NCBI GenBank assembly: GCA_963920525.1
Contig: OY986437.1
Location: 116,584,715-116,648,714, forward strand
Source of the DNA: Dichetophora obliterata
Lineage: Eukaryota > Arthropoda > Insecta > Diptera > Sciomyzidae
Direction: 5' to 3'
DNA: 64,000 bases
The first letter of the stretch is position 1; each line of letters begins with the position of its first letter. The position numbers and the translations under genes were made by a program. Of the stretch, positions 12,742 through 23,149 are shown one piece after another. The notes under the pieces are model-generated. The model saw nothing but the letters and a program-made list of their open reading frames with translations. It searched no databases and was not told where the DNA came from.

Positions 12742-12935
12742 CATAAATAAAAATGAATAATAAATGAATAAAAACTTACTAATGAATAACAAATGAATAC
12801 TGAATAAAAAATTAATAATGATTAAAAAATTAATAATGAATAAAAAATTAATAATGAATAAAAAATGAATAATGAATAAAAAAAGAAAAATGAATAACAA
12901 ATTAATAATGAATAAAAAATAAGTAATGAGTAGCA
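12742..12935 (-). repeat. ATTCA-rich microsatellite, right arm
   Basis: AATGAATAAAAAATTAATAATGAAT-type repeats complementary to the array at 12,011-12,235. This suggests inverted duplication, or growth of simple repeats on both sides of an inserted element. Confidence 0.7.
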
Positions 12936-12959
12936 AAGAAAACCAAACTATTTAGAAAA

Positions 12960-13345
12960 ATTTAAAGCCTACGTAATGTTACTTACGTTCTTTATACTTA
13001 CGTTTTTAACTACTCTGAAAAATTTAAAGTCTACGTAATGATACTTACGTTTTTTATACACTGAAAAAAATTTTAAGCTTAAAACTTTTTCTACTTACCT
13101 TTTTAATAACACTTTAAACTTAAAATACGTAATGATATTTACGGTTCTTATACACTGAAAAGAAAATTTAAAATTTTTTATACTTACATTTCAATTACAC
13201 TAAAAATCAAACATACGTAAGGATATTAACGTTCTATATGCACTGAAAAAATAAAAATTATACTTACTATTTTTTGTCACACTTAAAATTTGAAAGCTTA
13301 CAGTTTGATATTCACGTTCTGAATACACGGAAAGAAAATTTTAAA
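12960..13345 (+). repeat. Degenerate tandem repeat, unit ~62-95 bp
   Basis: Five units share TACGTAATGATACTTACG followed by TTCTxTATACACTGAAAA, starting near 12,968, 13,033, 13,126, 13,213 and 13,298. The repeated ACACTGAAAAA motif resembles the CACTGAGAAAACA end of the element at 17,450-22,871, so these may be repeats from a related element. Confidence 0.6.
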
Positions 13346-14405
13346 ACAAAAAATAAATTAATTGGGATAATTATTTATTTTAATTAAATAAAAAAATTAT
13401 GGAATGAACCATTAAATTTTCAATATTTTTATTTGGTCAAAGAGGTGAAGTTTGCATTTGGGAGGGTTTTAAAAATTATCGCCCCTGAACCCTCACGGCT
13501 GGGAGGGAAAAGTGTGGGCAGGATCAAAACATCAGATCTATGAGTTTCGACTGTTTTATTAAAGTCCGGTAAAATATTTTCTTATACATTTTTTTTATCT
13601 TCGAGTTCAGAGGTGCTGCAACCAAGAACGTGAATTATTTGTACGGCGAGGATACAAAATTGTTGGCACCAACGAACCTCCCAAATCTTCCGAACTGCTG
13701 GCATGTGGCATACGTGGTGTCGGTGTCAACCTTTTGTCCGCAGGCCTGGTCGATGGCCGCCTCTGTTTTCTCTCTGGACATGAGAGTCCAGGGGTGTCTT
13801 GTCAGGGCGCCCTCAAAACTTTTACCACACAGGAGTGACCGCTACGACTAGTGTGCCTTTACACTGGTACAAGCGACGGCATTCGCACACCGTTACAATA
13901 TTCTCAAATAACCTACATAGTGGTTATTATTCAATCCATCCGATAGATAGCATTAATAGCTTTCGAAAAAAAAAATAAAATGGTATTTAGCTAAATACAC
14001 AAAATATTATCGTTGTATAATAAGTAAACGCAAAAGTTCCTGCTAAGTATGTAGCTCAAAAACTTGAACACACTGACCTTCGAAAGAATTTTTGTTTATC
14101 CATTATAATTGTATAATAAATATTTTTTTTATTAATTTATAAATAAAATTTAATTTCATTTTTATATATAAAAAAAAATCACCCAAATGACCCAAAAACT
14201 GAATGAAGAATTGCACAAAACAATAAATTTCACAAAAAAAAAGCCCAAAAAAAATGTAAAAACTTTTGATTTCCAAAAAACGAACAATATCTCAAATCTA
14301 AATTTTGCCCAAGAATATGAAAAATAGCAAAAAATATCTCATGTTCTCAAACGCTCTCATTAAATTTTTTTATTAATTAACCAGGTCAATACATCATTAG
14401 CTTCT
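13346..14405. other. No gene recognised; GC-richer block inside
   Basis: Positions about 13,440-13,910 are clearly more GC-rich than their surroundings and contain a 73-codon open frame (13,630-13,851) with no family I recognise. The block may be part of an old element. The rest is AT-rich with A runs. Confidence 0.35.
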
Positions 14406-14407
14406 TA

Positions 14408-14647
14408 GGGGCAGTTTTTAAGTACGAGTTCAAAGTCTAGTCAAATTAAGCGGAGCTTAACTCACCAAAATTGGACGTTGAAACTCGGTTTAGGCAAAAA
14501 AGGAACACATTATATGACAATTTAAGAAAATTTAATTTCAACGAAATCTAAAATATCTAGTTACACAGAGTTTAAACGTCCAATTTTGGTGAGTTAAGCA
14601 TGATTTAATTTGACTAAAGTTTAAACTCGTACTACAAAACTAGCCTT
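14408..14647. mobile_element. MITE, family 2 (copy at 59.0 kb), TA duplication
   Basis: The arms share AGTACGAGTT, AGTCTAGTCAAATTAA and TTAACTCACCAAAATTGGAC in inverted orientation. TA lies on both sides (14,406-14,407 and 14,648-14,649). The central part shares TAGATATTTTAG with the copy at 59,038-59,274. The TA duplication and foldback form fit a Tc1/mariner-type MITE. Confidence 0.75.
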
Positions 14648-15000
14648 TAGTCTTCCTCTTCTTTGTTTTGATTATAGCTTACACAGTGCAACACGAAAAA
14701 AATAACCATATATGGACACCACTACGTGATAAAAGACCAAAAAAAAAAGACCCCTGTCTCCCAGTTTTGCCCTTAGTCCTCCAGGTTTTTTTTATGGGCC
14801 CCAAAGATGTGGGGCCTCGGTGTCATTTTTGCAAAAAAATTATCATTTTCTCAAGCTCATATCTTGCAAACCGTTCGGAATTTTGATTAACTCTCTGTGG
14901 CAAAGTTGTAGCTCTTGTCATAAAGAACAAAAATATAAACATATAAATAAAAAAAAACTTCATCTTCAAGGTCAAAATCGCAAAAAAACTTTAAAAAATG

Positions 15001-15824
15001 CGCGAAAAATGGCCAAAAAGCGTTTTTTCTTTTCCGCTTTTACGAACAAATTTACTGTATGAAAAATGCTCCAATTTTCTTTGGCCTGGTAGGGCTTACA
15101 GCGCTGATTAAAACCCCAAAGTTTTTTTAAGGAGGCCGATCCAACTTCTTGAGATAAAGGCCTTTATAGTTTGAGTATATAATCGCTTATATCTCACCCA
15201 TTTCTTATCCGATCTGGTTGAGATGGGTATCGTTGAGAAGACCTTTGAAAACGCTATAAATCTGTATATAAATATGTTAATTTTTATTAACTCATTGGGG
15301 CAAATTAAAAAAAAAAGATTTTTTAACCTCACTTTTTTAATAAAAATCTGGTTTTCTCAAAAAACAGCCCTAGTAAAAAAAACAATTGAAGTGTAAGGAA
15401 ATAAGCGATTTCTTAAAAAAAAAGTTGATTTCAAAACTTTGAACGTAAATAATTGTCAGTCAGGAGGCCGAGTGTGTGAGTGCACTGTACCTTCACTGAT
15501 AGTAAGTGCATTCTAATAAAAATTCTCAAGCTGGTGGGTGAGTTCCCGTACCCAAACTGTCAAACAACTACCTGGAAGCAAACATCTGCATTGAATTCAC
15601 ATAAAAACAACCCAAAATATGAAAAAAATACTTGGAAACACATTTTAGCTCTTGTCATAAAGATGAAATTGTGAACATATAAAATCAAAAAAACTACCTT
15701 ACTACCTTAGCAAACATCTGCATTGAATTCACATTGTAGCTCTTGTCATGTTTAATGTCTTGTATGTTTAATTAACGCTCAAAAATGAAATATGCCTGGC
15801 CAGAACCATGTGTTTGTCCAAGGG
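15001..15824. other. Interior of the outer TIR element, non-coding
   Basis: No gene recognised. The 25-mer around GCAAACATCTGCATTGAATT occurs at 15,577 and 15,709, and AGCTCTTGTCAT recurs three times between 14,910 and 15,750, which looks like template-switching duplication. Confidence 0.4.
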
Positions 15825-15931
15825 TTAACACCGTTTAGGTAGCGCTTAGGTATCACGCGATCACGCACCGACCGCAGCAGCACAGGCAATGCAGTAAGCT
15901 CAGCACACGCAACAAGGGAGGCAGCAAACAA

Positions 15932-15939
15932 TATAAAAG
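15932..15939 (+). promoter_or_regulatory. Candidate TATA box
   Basis: TATAAAAG lies about 147 bp upstream of the pseudogene's first ATG at 16,079, inside a locally GC-richer leader, and is suitably placed to start a transcript near 15,963. Inferred from sequence only. Confidence 0.4.
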
Positions 15940-16078
15940 CGACAGGACGCTCACATCGAGGCATTACACAGCGCGACGTCAACGAGAGCTCAGCGGTGAA
16001 AGTTATAAAGTGAAAGTAAAAAAAGAGAAAGTGCTACAGCATAGTTCGCACACAACATTGGCAGCTGACAATTTGAAT

Positions 16079-17281
16079 ATGCAGTTTGAAAATATTGATT
16101 TATTTTGCGACGTTTGCGGTCATCAAATCAGAAAAAAAAGTTCTACAACATTGCGAAAAGAATCTTTTAACTAGTCAATTCAAGAAAGCATATAAGTTGT
16201 TTTTCGACGAAGTAGACTTGACCGGTGGAAATTACACACCTAATACAGTGTGTCGCCAATGTTATAACAATCTCATGGCATGGTTGAGTGGAGGCAAACA
16301 TAGTATGAAATATTGTAAGCCGGTAAACTGGATTAATCTCCCAGGTGATCATGATGAAACCAGTTGCTATGCATGCGTAAATTACACATGTGGTCTAAAT
16401 CAATATGCTGAGAGGAACAAAAGTTATAAAGCAACTGTAACAGCCACACTACCAGTGCTTGCACCTGAAAATTTTGTATCATCAAGGCCGTCAACTCCAG
16501 ATCGTAGTACAGAATGTACAGGAATGACTAGAGCAAGTGGTGTTACTTATGAAGATCCATTTGATGCCGATTATGAGCCCCAACAGGGAAGAGATGGACC
16601 ACAACTTTTTTTTTTTGGACCACAACTAATAACACAAATGTAAATGGATTTCATTGTGGCCATATTGGGACTATCGCAGCAACTTGCCATATTTTTTACA
16701 GCGTTTTTAAAGCAAAGAAAACTCACATATGGTAATGTGAACTCTACGGCGTACCGCAAACGGTAAGCTGAATTTCAGAGCCTCTACACTCTAAATGATG
16801 ACAGTTCGTTCGCTTACTGCAACGATGTAAAAGCTTTGGTGGTAAAAATAGGAATGAACTACATCGCTAGTGAGTGGAGATTATTTATTGATGGTTCTGT
16901 TTCAAGCTTGAAAGCAGTATTATTGCATGTGTCGAACCGAAAATCTTCCATTCCGCTAGCAGTGGGTATTAACATGAAAGAAAGCTCTGAAACATTGAAA
17001 GATATAATGGAAAAAATCAAATACTACGAAAATAAATGGAAAATTTACTGTGATTTGAAGATCATCAACATTTTACAAGGGACCATCGATAAGGGCGGCT
17101 TTAAAAAATTTCTTTTGTTTTCTTTGTAATTGGGATTCGCACTCACCTCTGAATCAATACCAATGTAATTCGTAGAAACCAAGAGGAAGTGTGGAGGAAC
17201 AAATGAAACAACATAAACTGAGGAATGCACCTTTAATAGACAATACTCAAGACATCTTGCTGCCACCGCTCAGCAATTGTT
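16079..17281 (+). pseudogene. Broken member of an orphan Cys-rich multicopy protein family
   Basis: The frame from ATG 16,079 starts with LFCDVCGHQ, a CxxC finger. A frameshift near 16,165 moves to the frame holding VCRQCYNNLMAWLSGG and SCYACVNYTCGLN (further CxxC pairs) and a Ser/Thr/Pro-rich linker. A stop at 16,641 separates MDFIVAILGLSQQLA in the same frame. Another stop falls near 16,764, then EWRLFIDGSVSSLKAVLL and KESSETLKDIMEKIKYYENK. A frameshift near 17,105 leads to FCFLCNWDS and DILLPPL in the next frame. This order (N-terminal CxxC fingers, WRLFID-SLKAVLL block, CFLCxWDS, LPPLxxK) matches a family I know as abundant uncharacterised proteins in arthropod and fish genomes; its biochemical role is unknown to me. 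At least four lesions make it non-functional. It lies inside a TTAA-flanked TIR element. Confidence 0.7.
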
Positions 17282-17447
17282 AAATAATTCATCGAAGTGG
17301 TCGTTGTAAATTGTCCAAACGCATTCGACTATTTGAAAAGCGTTTTCCCAAAGCGTAGCGATCTATGCTACTACTCTTTGTTACAACCCTAACTCTAAAT
17401 GTCAACCCATACCACCTAAGAACTAAGATTAATAAAATCAGTAACAG
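17282..17447. other. 3' part of the TTAA element before the next insertion
   Basis: Residual sequence after the recognisable coding similarity; no further domain is visible. Confidence 0.4.
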
Positions 17448-18435
17448 TACACAGAGAAAACAAAATTTTCAAAAGTGGCAGAAACGAGCTACTTTTAAAA
17501 ACGTTTAACCCAGATTTTGCACTTCTAACGTTTATTTTAATTTTAAAAACAAAAATTTTAAAATGAAATAGTAAAACGTTTATTTTTTTTTTAAAAACTT
17601 ACATTTTGAAATGAGATTCTGAAATATTCGTTTGATTTTTAACAATGGATATTTTAAAATGCTGTAGTATAACGTTTATTTTCATTTTAAAAACAAAAAT
17701 TATAAAACGAGATTCTTAAATGTTCATTTGATTTTTAATAATAAATATTCTCAAATGTTAAATGTTTATTTTCATTTTAAAAACGAAAATTTTAAAATTA
17801 GATTCTAATATGTTCGTTCGATTTGTAACAATAAACATTTTAAAATGCAATGGTACAACAATTATTTATATTTTAAAAACAAAAATGTTCATTATTTCCC
17901 ATTAATTCAAAATATTTACAGAAATCCGCATTTCCTCTAATAATTAAAAAAGCTTTATTGGTTTTACAAATTACAGTTTTATTTTAGTTATTTTAGTTAT
18001 TATAAATACATAGCTGATATACTTAGCTGATAATGTTCATCTCGTTAAATTTTTTTAGATAATTATACTGTATCCCAGCGTCTATAAAAAAATAGAATTT
18101 TGTCATATATTATTCATTTTATTTAAAATACTAACCTTTTAGTTGTGACAGCAAATGCTCCAATTTAAACTCTTGCATTACTTTCTTTCAGGCAAACTGC
18201 AGAGTGATGAAATCGAGAATGAATAATATTTTATTTTCTGAACAAATATCAAATACATAAGACAATGAAACATATATAACGAACAATTCGTTATTAATAA
18301 GTGTTTTGAAACAAAGTATGTGAATTTTACTATGCTATGGTAAAACGTTCGTAGTTGTTTAAAAACGTTTCGTTTCACTTTTCTATTTAAAAATGTGCGT
18401 TTTCGTTTTTGTATGCCGTAAAATGTTTTTAAAAA

Positions 18436-19084
18436 TAGATTATTGGTAGTTAAACGAGCTATAGGTCAGATTTTTTTCTTAATTTATTTAATATAAATTT
18501 AAATTCCAATATTTCGTTTTTCGTTGAAAAACATCATCAGGGAAAACACTAAAAAATATACAATAATTATAAATTACTATATAATCACATAACATAATAT
18601 TTAAAATACATGAACTTACATAAATTAAATAAATATACTGAATTTACATTGATTTTTTTAAAAAAACATTTGAGAAACGATATGACAAAAAACATAAGAA
18701 CATCTAGCCTGAATAAACAACACTTGACGACGGACTTTGATGACTAATTATTGTTAGTTTTGTCTTATAATGTTTTGTTTATTTGTTTGCTCTTTATTTA
18801 TTAGGTGTCTGTAGATGTGAGCGCAATTGTCCGTGTCAGTCTTAAAATTCAATCTCAATTGTTTAGGGACGTTAATAATGTGTAGCATTTCAAGCATGTA
18901 TCGTCTCCTATAATTTTTCTCTTGTTGCAGAACTTTTGTTTTGTCAAAATCAGGAGCGTGTCCAGACTTCGTACAATGGGCTGCTAATGCTGTTTTTTGT
19001 TCTAAAGGTTTGTCCAGTGCTTTAAAGTCTGACTTATGTCCTGCTATTCTCGTCCGTAATTTAGTTTTTGTTGTTCCAACATAT
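18436..19084 (-). repeat. Inverted 5' arm of the Penelope-like element
   Basis: Minus-strand copy of the element's 3' segment. It contains the last ~110 residues of the endonuclease domain (frame 18,754-19,084, starting at YVGTTKTKLRTRI) and the 3' untranslated region with the hammerhead-like core. The frame is uninterrupted except for loss of its N-terminal part at the junction. Confidence 0.85.
18512..18540 (-). ncRNA. Hammerhead ribozyme core candidate (5' arm)
   Basis: Inverse copy of the motif at 22,422-22,450: CTGATGA, a perfect 7 bp stem with a 3-nt loop, then GAAA. Confidence 0.4.
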
Positions 19085-19440
19085 CGTCCATCAACTCTCC
19101 AACACACGAACTCAGCAAATATTTAGTGAAAATATTGAATAAGTTAACGGTAACATCTAAGTAAAACATAAAAGACGCACTGGACCTAAAGAACAAACTT
19201 AATAACATATACATTTCAGACGATGAGAGACTAATATCATTCGACGTAGTATCACTTTTCCCTAGTATCCCAGTTGACTTCGCTATAAAAACAATAGAAA
19301 GAAAATGGACAATAATAGAAAAATACACAAATATGACCAAAAAACAATTTTCTGACATTTTATTACTTTGTATAAAAGACGCTAGATATTTAAAATATGA
19401 CAACAAAATTTATTTACAACTACGAGGCACGGCCATGGGA

Positions 19441-21127
19441 CAGGCCCGTAGCCAGAAATTAAGAGCCGGGCAGGCTGAGCCTCCAGTAAAAAATAAACAA
19501 ATTTTTTTCATACATTTGTACATAAATATATATATGTATATTAACATATTTTCAAATGAATTTTTTATATATTTACATGTTATTGAATAAGTTCATAGTT
19601 CAAATGTATATTTTAGTAAAAAAAAAAGTTAAGTATATTAACATATTAAATATAACATAAATGAGTTCAATGTTTGAAAGCGAATTTCTAATGTACTATA
19701 TTGATTCCCACTACAGTCACAGCTCTGCTGCTTAATACAAAGGCAATCGTCTTAGTTTCTCATTAAATTTGCGAAGAATGGTTTCGGGACAAATTTTTCC
19801 CAAATAATGGCCTTCAAAAGCGATCAATGAAAGTTCTCGCAGACGTATTGTAGTCATCGATAATCTTTGAACTCTGTTGATTCGGTTTACACGGGAAAAT
19901 GATGCTTCGCATACCGCCGTACTATTGCCGAATGTTTCGATTGCACAAAACAAATTATAAGTATCAGGAAACGCATCGCGCATTAGATACAATTCATTCA
20001 ACGTGTCAAAACTGATTGAATTTGGTGATGTTTTCTGATGCTCATCCCTTTTTTTGTCCAGATATTTCTTCGCGACAGACATCTCGGCATCAGAGGGTAT
20101 TTTTAAGCCTATAGAACATAATATTTTTAAACTAGTCGGCTTCATTTCGTAAGCTGATGACAATGCCAACAATATACGATCATTTTTGGTGAAACGCTTT
20201 TTTTATTTGAATATAATATTATCAACGATATCAAAGTAAGCGGCTTAATTTCAATAGAATATTCACTTCTTCCACCAAATGATTGTTCTACTACTGAGTT
20301 TCCTAATAGATTCGATCGACGGTGCACTCTGCGTGATATAAAACCTTGTTATTTTAATTGTTTTTGATCAAAAGTACCTCATTCAATCGCAAGCTATGTC
20401 TGCAACATCCATTATTTTCCTTTCAGCCTTTAAAAATTTGTATGCTCCCAATTAGTAGTTCTAGTTAGACTAATTAGACTAATTATTATTAGTAGATTGG
20501 GGAAAGTATGTATAACTATTTGAGAATGAATGCAAAGTATTTAGATTACAGGAATAGGCGAAGACTGCTGACCTGGTACAGCCGCTTAAAGTTGAAAAAT
20601 CCGAAATGCAGTGAGCTGGCCCTTGAATCATGATATAATTTCGAAATCCTCCCCATTCATCCTCAAGTAGTTGCAAGTGTTTTTCCTAATCAGAACAGCA
20701 AACTGGGAGACACAAAAAGTAAAGAAATTGCTGGAAAAACGACTGCACCAACTGCAATTTCTTTTTTGTGTATATTTAGTTTAAGACACTTAAAATAATA
20801 AATTATCTGAAAAACTCACTCAAAAAATCTTGAAAACAATTAAAATAACAACATTCTATAGATTTTCACCAAAAATTAACTTTCTTATAATTTTTTGCCA
20901 GCTATTATTGGCAATGACTTGTGAAATTTTGTTTTCTTTATTTTCAGCTGTCAAATGAAAGTGCTGCCATTTTTTTGGCGTATGCTTACGTTTATAATGC
21001 AAAGGTCTAATTACACTGTGATCAACTGCGAAATAAACGAGGGCAGTTGTAAAAGCATACGGAAATTTGGCTAGGGCAGGCTCGACGGATTCATACTAGC
21101 CATAGCACCATACTAGCTACGGGCCTG
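19441..21127. mobile_element. hAT element inserted in the Penelope RT, TSD CCATGGGA
   Basis: The ends are CAGGCCCGTAGCCAG (19,441) and CTAGCTACGGGCCTG (ending 21,127), inverse at 14 of 15 positions. The octamer CCATGGGA lies at 19,433-19,440 and 21,128-21,135. Removing the element and one octamer restores the RT motif across the junction. The 1.69 kb copy retains only the C-terminal part of a transposase on the minus strand. The TIRs are of the same family as the hAT at 3731-8047. Confidence 0.92.
19732..20330 (-). pseudogene. hAT transposase C-terminal fragment
   Basis: The 146-residue frame at 19,732-20,172 ends with a hAT dimerisation region: AVCEASFSRVNRINRVQRLS, then TIRLRELSLIAFE. The upstream continuation (RRVHRRSNLLGNSVVEQSFG) lies in another frame, separated by a frameshift in the T-run near 20,200. 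The arrangement resembles the ZMYM1/KIAA1586-like branch of hAT-derived proteins. The N-terminal zinc finger and the first catalytic residues are absent. The fragment sits centrally in the TSD-flanked element and reads toward its left end. Confident as hAT, less so as to branch. Confidence 0.75.
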
Positions 21128-22421
21128 CCATGGGATCACCTGCATCACCAATAGTAGCGGACGTAGTAATGGAAGACCTTTTAGATAAATGTTTAGACGA
21201 TCTCCCAGTGAAACCAAAATTAGTTACCAAATATGTAGACGACCTTTTTGCGATAGTTAGATATGACCAAATCCAAAACACTTTAAACGCACTAAATTCA
21301 TACCACAGGAGAATAAAGTTAACTTTAGAAAAGGAAACTGACAATAAACTACCTTATCTTGACACATTACTTATGAGGAAAAACTAGAAAAAATAGAAAT
21401 AAATTGGTATCAAAAACCAACGGCAACAGGACGAATAATTAATTTTCACTCAAAACATCCAAAAAATATAATAATTAATACAGCTAAAAATTTTACAAAC
21501 CGGGTTTTCGAAATAAGTGACAAAAAATTCCATAAGGACAATGCGATTAAAATTAAAGATATTTTAAAGAAAAACTGCTTTCCGGAATATTTAATTAAAA
21601 AAATTGTTAAACATAAAGAAAGAACAGTAAACGAAAAAGTGACGACAAACGACCCCCCTAAAACTTATAAAAGCATGACATATATTCCCGGTTTTTCAGA
21701 GAAGTTTAAAATGTCCAACATTTTTAATAAGGACCAGTTTAGAATAGCTTTTAAAACATCAAACACTTTACAAACACTTTACACGAACACTAAATGTAAA
21801 CTTGACAAGCAGGACAAATCGAATTTGATATATCAAATTCCGTGCAAAGGTGACGGATCCAATTTATGCGAAAAGGTATATGTTGGAACAACAAAAACTA
21901 AATTACGGACGAGAATAGCAGGACATAAGTCAGACTTTAAAGCACTGGACAAACCTTTAGAACAAAAAACAGCATTAGCAGCCCATTGTACGAAGTCTGG
22001 ACACGCTCCTGATTTTGACAAAACAAAAGTTCTGCAACAAGAGAAAAATTATAGGAGACGATACATGCTTGAAATGCTACACATTATTAACGTCCCTAAA
22101 CAATTGAGATTGAATTTTAAGACTGACACGGACAATTGCGCTCACATCTACAGACACCTAATAAATAAAGAGCAAACAAATAAACAAAACATTATAAGAC
22201 AAAACTAACAATAATTAGTCATCAAAGTCCGTCGTCAAGTGTTGTTTATTCAGGCTAGATGTTCTTATGTTTTTTGTCATATCGTTTCTCAAATGTTTTT
22301 TTAAAAAAATCAATGTAAATTCAGTATATTTATTTAATTTTTGTAAGTTCATGTATTTTAAATATTATGTTATGTGATTATATTGTAATTTGTAATTATT
22401 GTATATTTTTTAGTGTTTTCC

Positions 22422-22450
22422 CTGATGATGTTTTTCAACGAAAAACGAAA
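22422..22450 (+). ncRNA. Hammerhead ribozyme core candidate (3' arm)
   Basis: CTGATGA (22,422-22,428) is followed by a hairpin GTTTTTC-AAC-GAAAAAC (22,430-22,446) and GAAA (22,447-22,450). These are the invariant core boxes and stem II of a hammerhead. Penelope-like elements are known to carry such ribozymes in their terminal repeats. I could not identify the cleavage site with stems I and III unambiguously. Confidence 0.45.
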
Positions 22451-22873
22451 TATTGGAATTTAAATTTATATTAAATAAATTAAGAAAAAAATCTGACCTA
22501 TAGCTCGTTTAACTACCAATAATCTAATATAAAAAAGGTCAAAAATTTAATAAATTAGTTTTTAAAAATATTAATTTTAGCCTACTATATTATAGTAAAA
22601 CACTCGTAGTTGTTTTAAAAACGTTTCGTTTTACTTTTCTATTTAAAAATGTGCGTTTTCATTTTTGTATGGCGTAAAATGTTTTTAAAAATATTAATTT
22701 TATCCTAATTTATCATAGTAAAATATTCGTGGTTGTTTTAAAAACGTTTCGTTATACTTTTTTATTTAAAAACGTGCATTTTAATTTTTGTATGGCGTAA
22801 AATATTTTTAAAATATTAATTTTACTAAACGTTTTTAAAATGTGCGTTTTTGATTTTTTGTTTTCTCAGTGTA

Positions 22874-23149
22874 TAAGAATGAAACCTGCAACACGCCTTT
22901 TCACTTACGGGAGTAGGCTTTATAGTATCTCAATGTTGAAGTAAAGAAAAAACAAATGAAATTAAAACAGTTTCGGGAAATTTCTCACTTTTGCGGCTAC
23001 CTAAACGGTGTTAAGAATCATTCCTAGTTCCTAGGAAGTTCATATGTTTTAGAAAGTTGTTTATTGAGATCTTAGGTTCATTTCTGTAGTTGATTATTTC
23101 CTTGAATTTTGAACGGTTTGCTACCTATGGACCTGAACAGGGGAAAAAA
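22874..23149. other. Right ends of the nested elements
   Basis: Holds the last ~137 bp of the TTAA element and about 135 bp of the outer TIR element; no gene. Confidence 0.4.

Larger units (their letters stand above)
19085..22208 (+). pseudogene. Penelope-like reverse transcriptase and GIY-YIG endonuclease
   Basis: The reading starts inside the RT domain at PTHELSKYLVKILNKLT. A stop falls near 19,162, then LISFDVVSLFPSIPV (RT motif with catalytic Asp) and LRGTAMG, where the hAT insertion splits the conserved motif; it resumes at GSPASPIVADVV (21,130), followed by KYVDDLFAIV with the YVDD catalytic box. A frameshift near 21,374 moves into EINWYQKPTATGRI. From 21,639 the frame is open to the stop at 22,208. 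It carries IPCKGDG then VYVGTTKTKLRTRIAGHKSD, the Penelope GIY-YIG endonuclease core with its conserved Arg and His. The N-terminal RT part is missing. Family features are well known for Penelope-like elements, which combine telomerase-like RT with GIY-YIG. Non-functional as it stands. Confidence 0.88.
18436..22526. mobile_element. Penelope-like element with inverted terminal segments
   Basis: A 649 bp segment at 21,878-22,526 (end of the endonuclease domain plus the 3' region) occurs again inverted at 18,436-19,084 with near identity. The inverted piece joins the plus-strand reading frame at 19,084/19,085. Inverted partial copies at the 5' end are a known Penelope feature (pseudo-LTRs). The plus-strand body encodes a 5'-truncated reverse transcriptase and GIY-YIG endonuclease. 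A hAT element interrupts it at 19,441-21,127. It sits inside the tandem-repeat element at 17,450-22,871. Confidence 0.85.
17450..22871. mobile_element. TA-flanked element with tandem-repeat arms
   Basis: The left end CACAGAGAAAACAAAA (17,450) and the inverse of the right end, CACTGAGAAAACAAAA (ending 22,871), differ by one base or so, with TA directly outside both (17,448-17,449 and 22,872-22,873). Both arms consist of degenerate tandem units of about 85-125 bp rich in TTTTAAAAACGTTT, at 17,460-17,890 and 18,311-18,435 on the left and 22,527-22,860 on the right. No coding sequence belongs to it. After removal of the Penelope-like insertion it is about 1.3 kb. A foldback-like non-autonomous DNA element fits best. 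Confidence 0.6.
15829..23010. mobile_element. TTAA-flanked TIR element encoding an orphan zinc-finger-like protein
   Basis: The ends are CACCGTTTAGGTAGC (15,829) and its perfect inverse GCTACCTAAACGGTG (ending 23,010), and TTAA lies immediately outside both (15,825-15,828 and 23,011-23,014). TTAA duplications are known for piggyBac and Kolobok superfamilies. Removing the 5.4 kb insertion at 17,450-22,871 leaves a unit of about 1.76 kb: a TATA-type promoter near 15,932, the pseudogene at 16,079-17,281, and a short right end. Whether the encoded protein mobilises the element or is a passenger is unknown. Confidence 0.7.

Noticed and set aside
13630..13851. GC-richer 73-codon frame as a host exon
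   Set aside because: No splice context or recognised domain was found, and the block lies among repeats. Left as unexplained.
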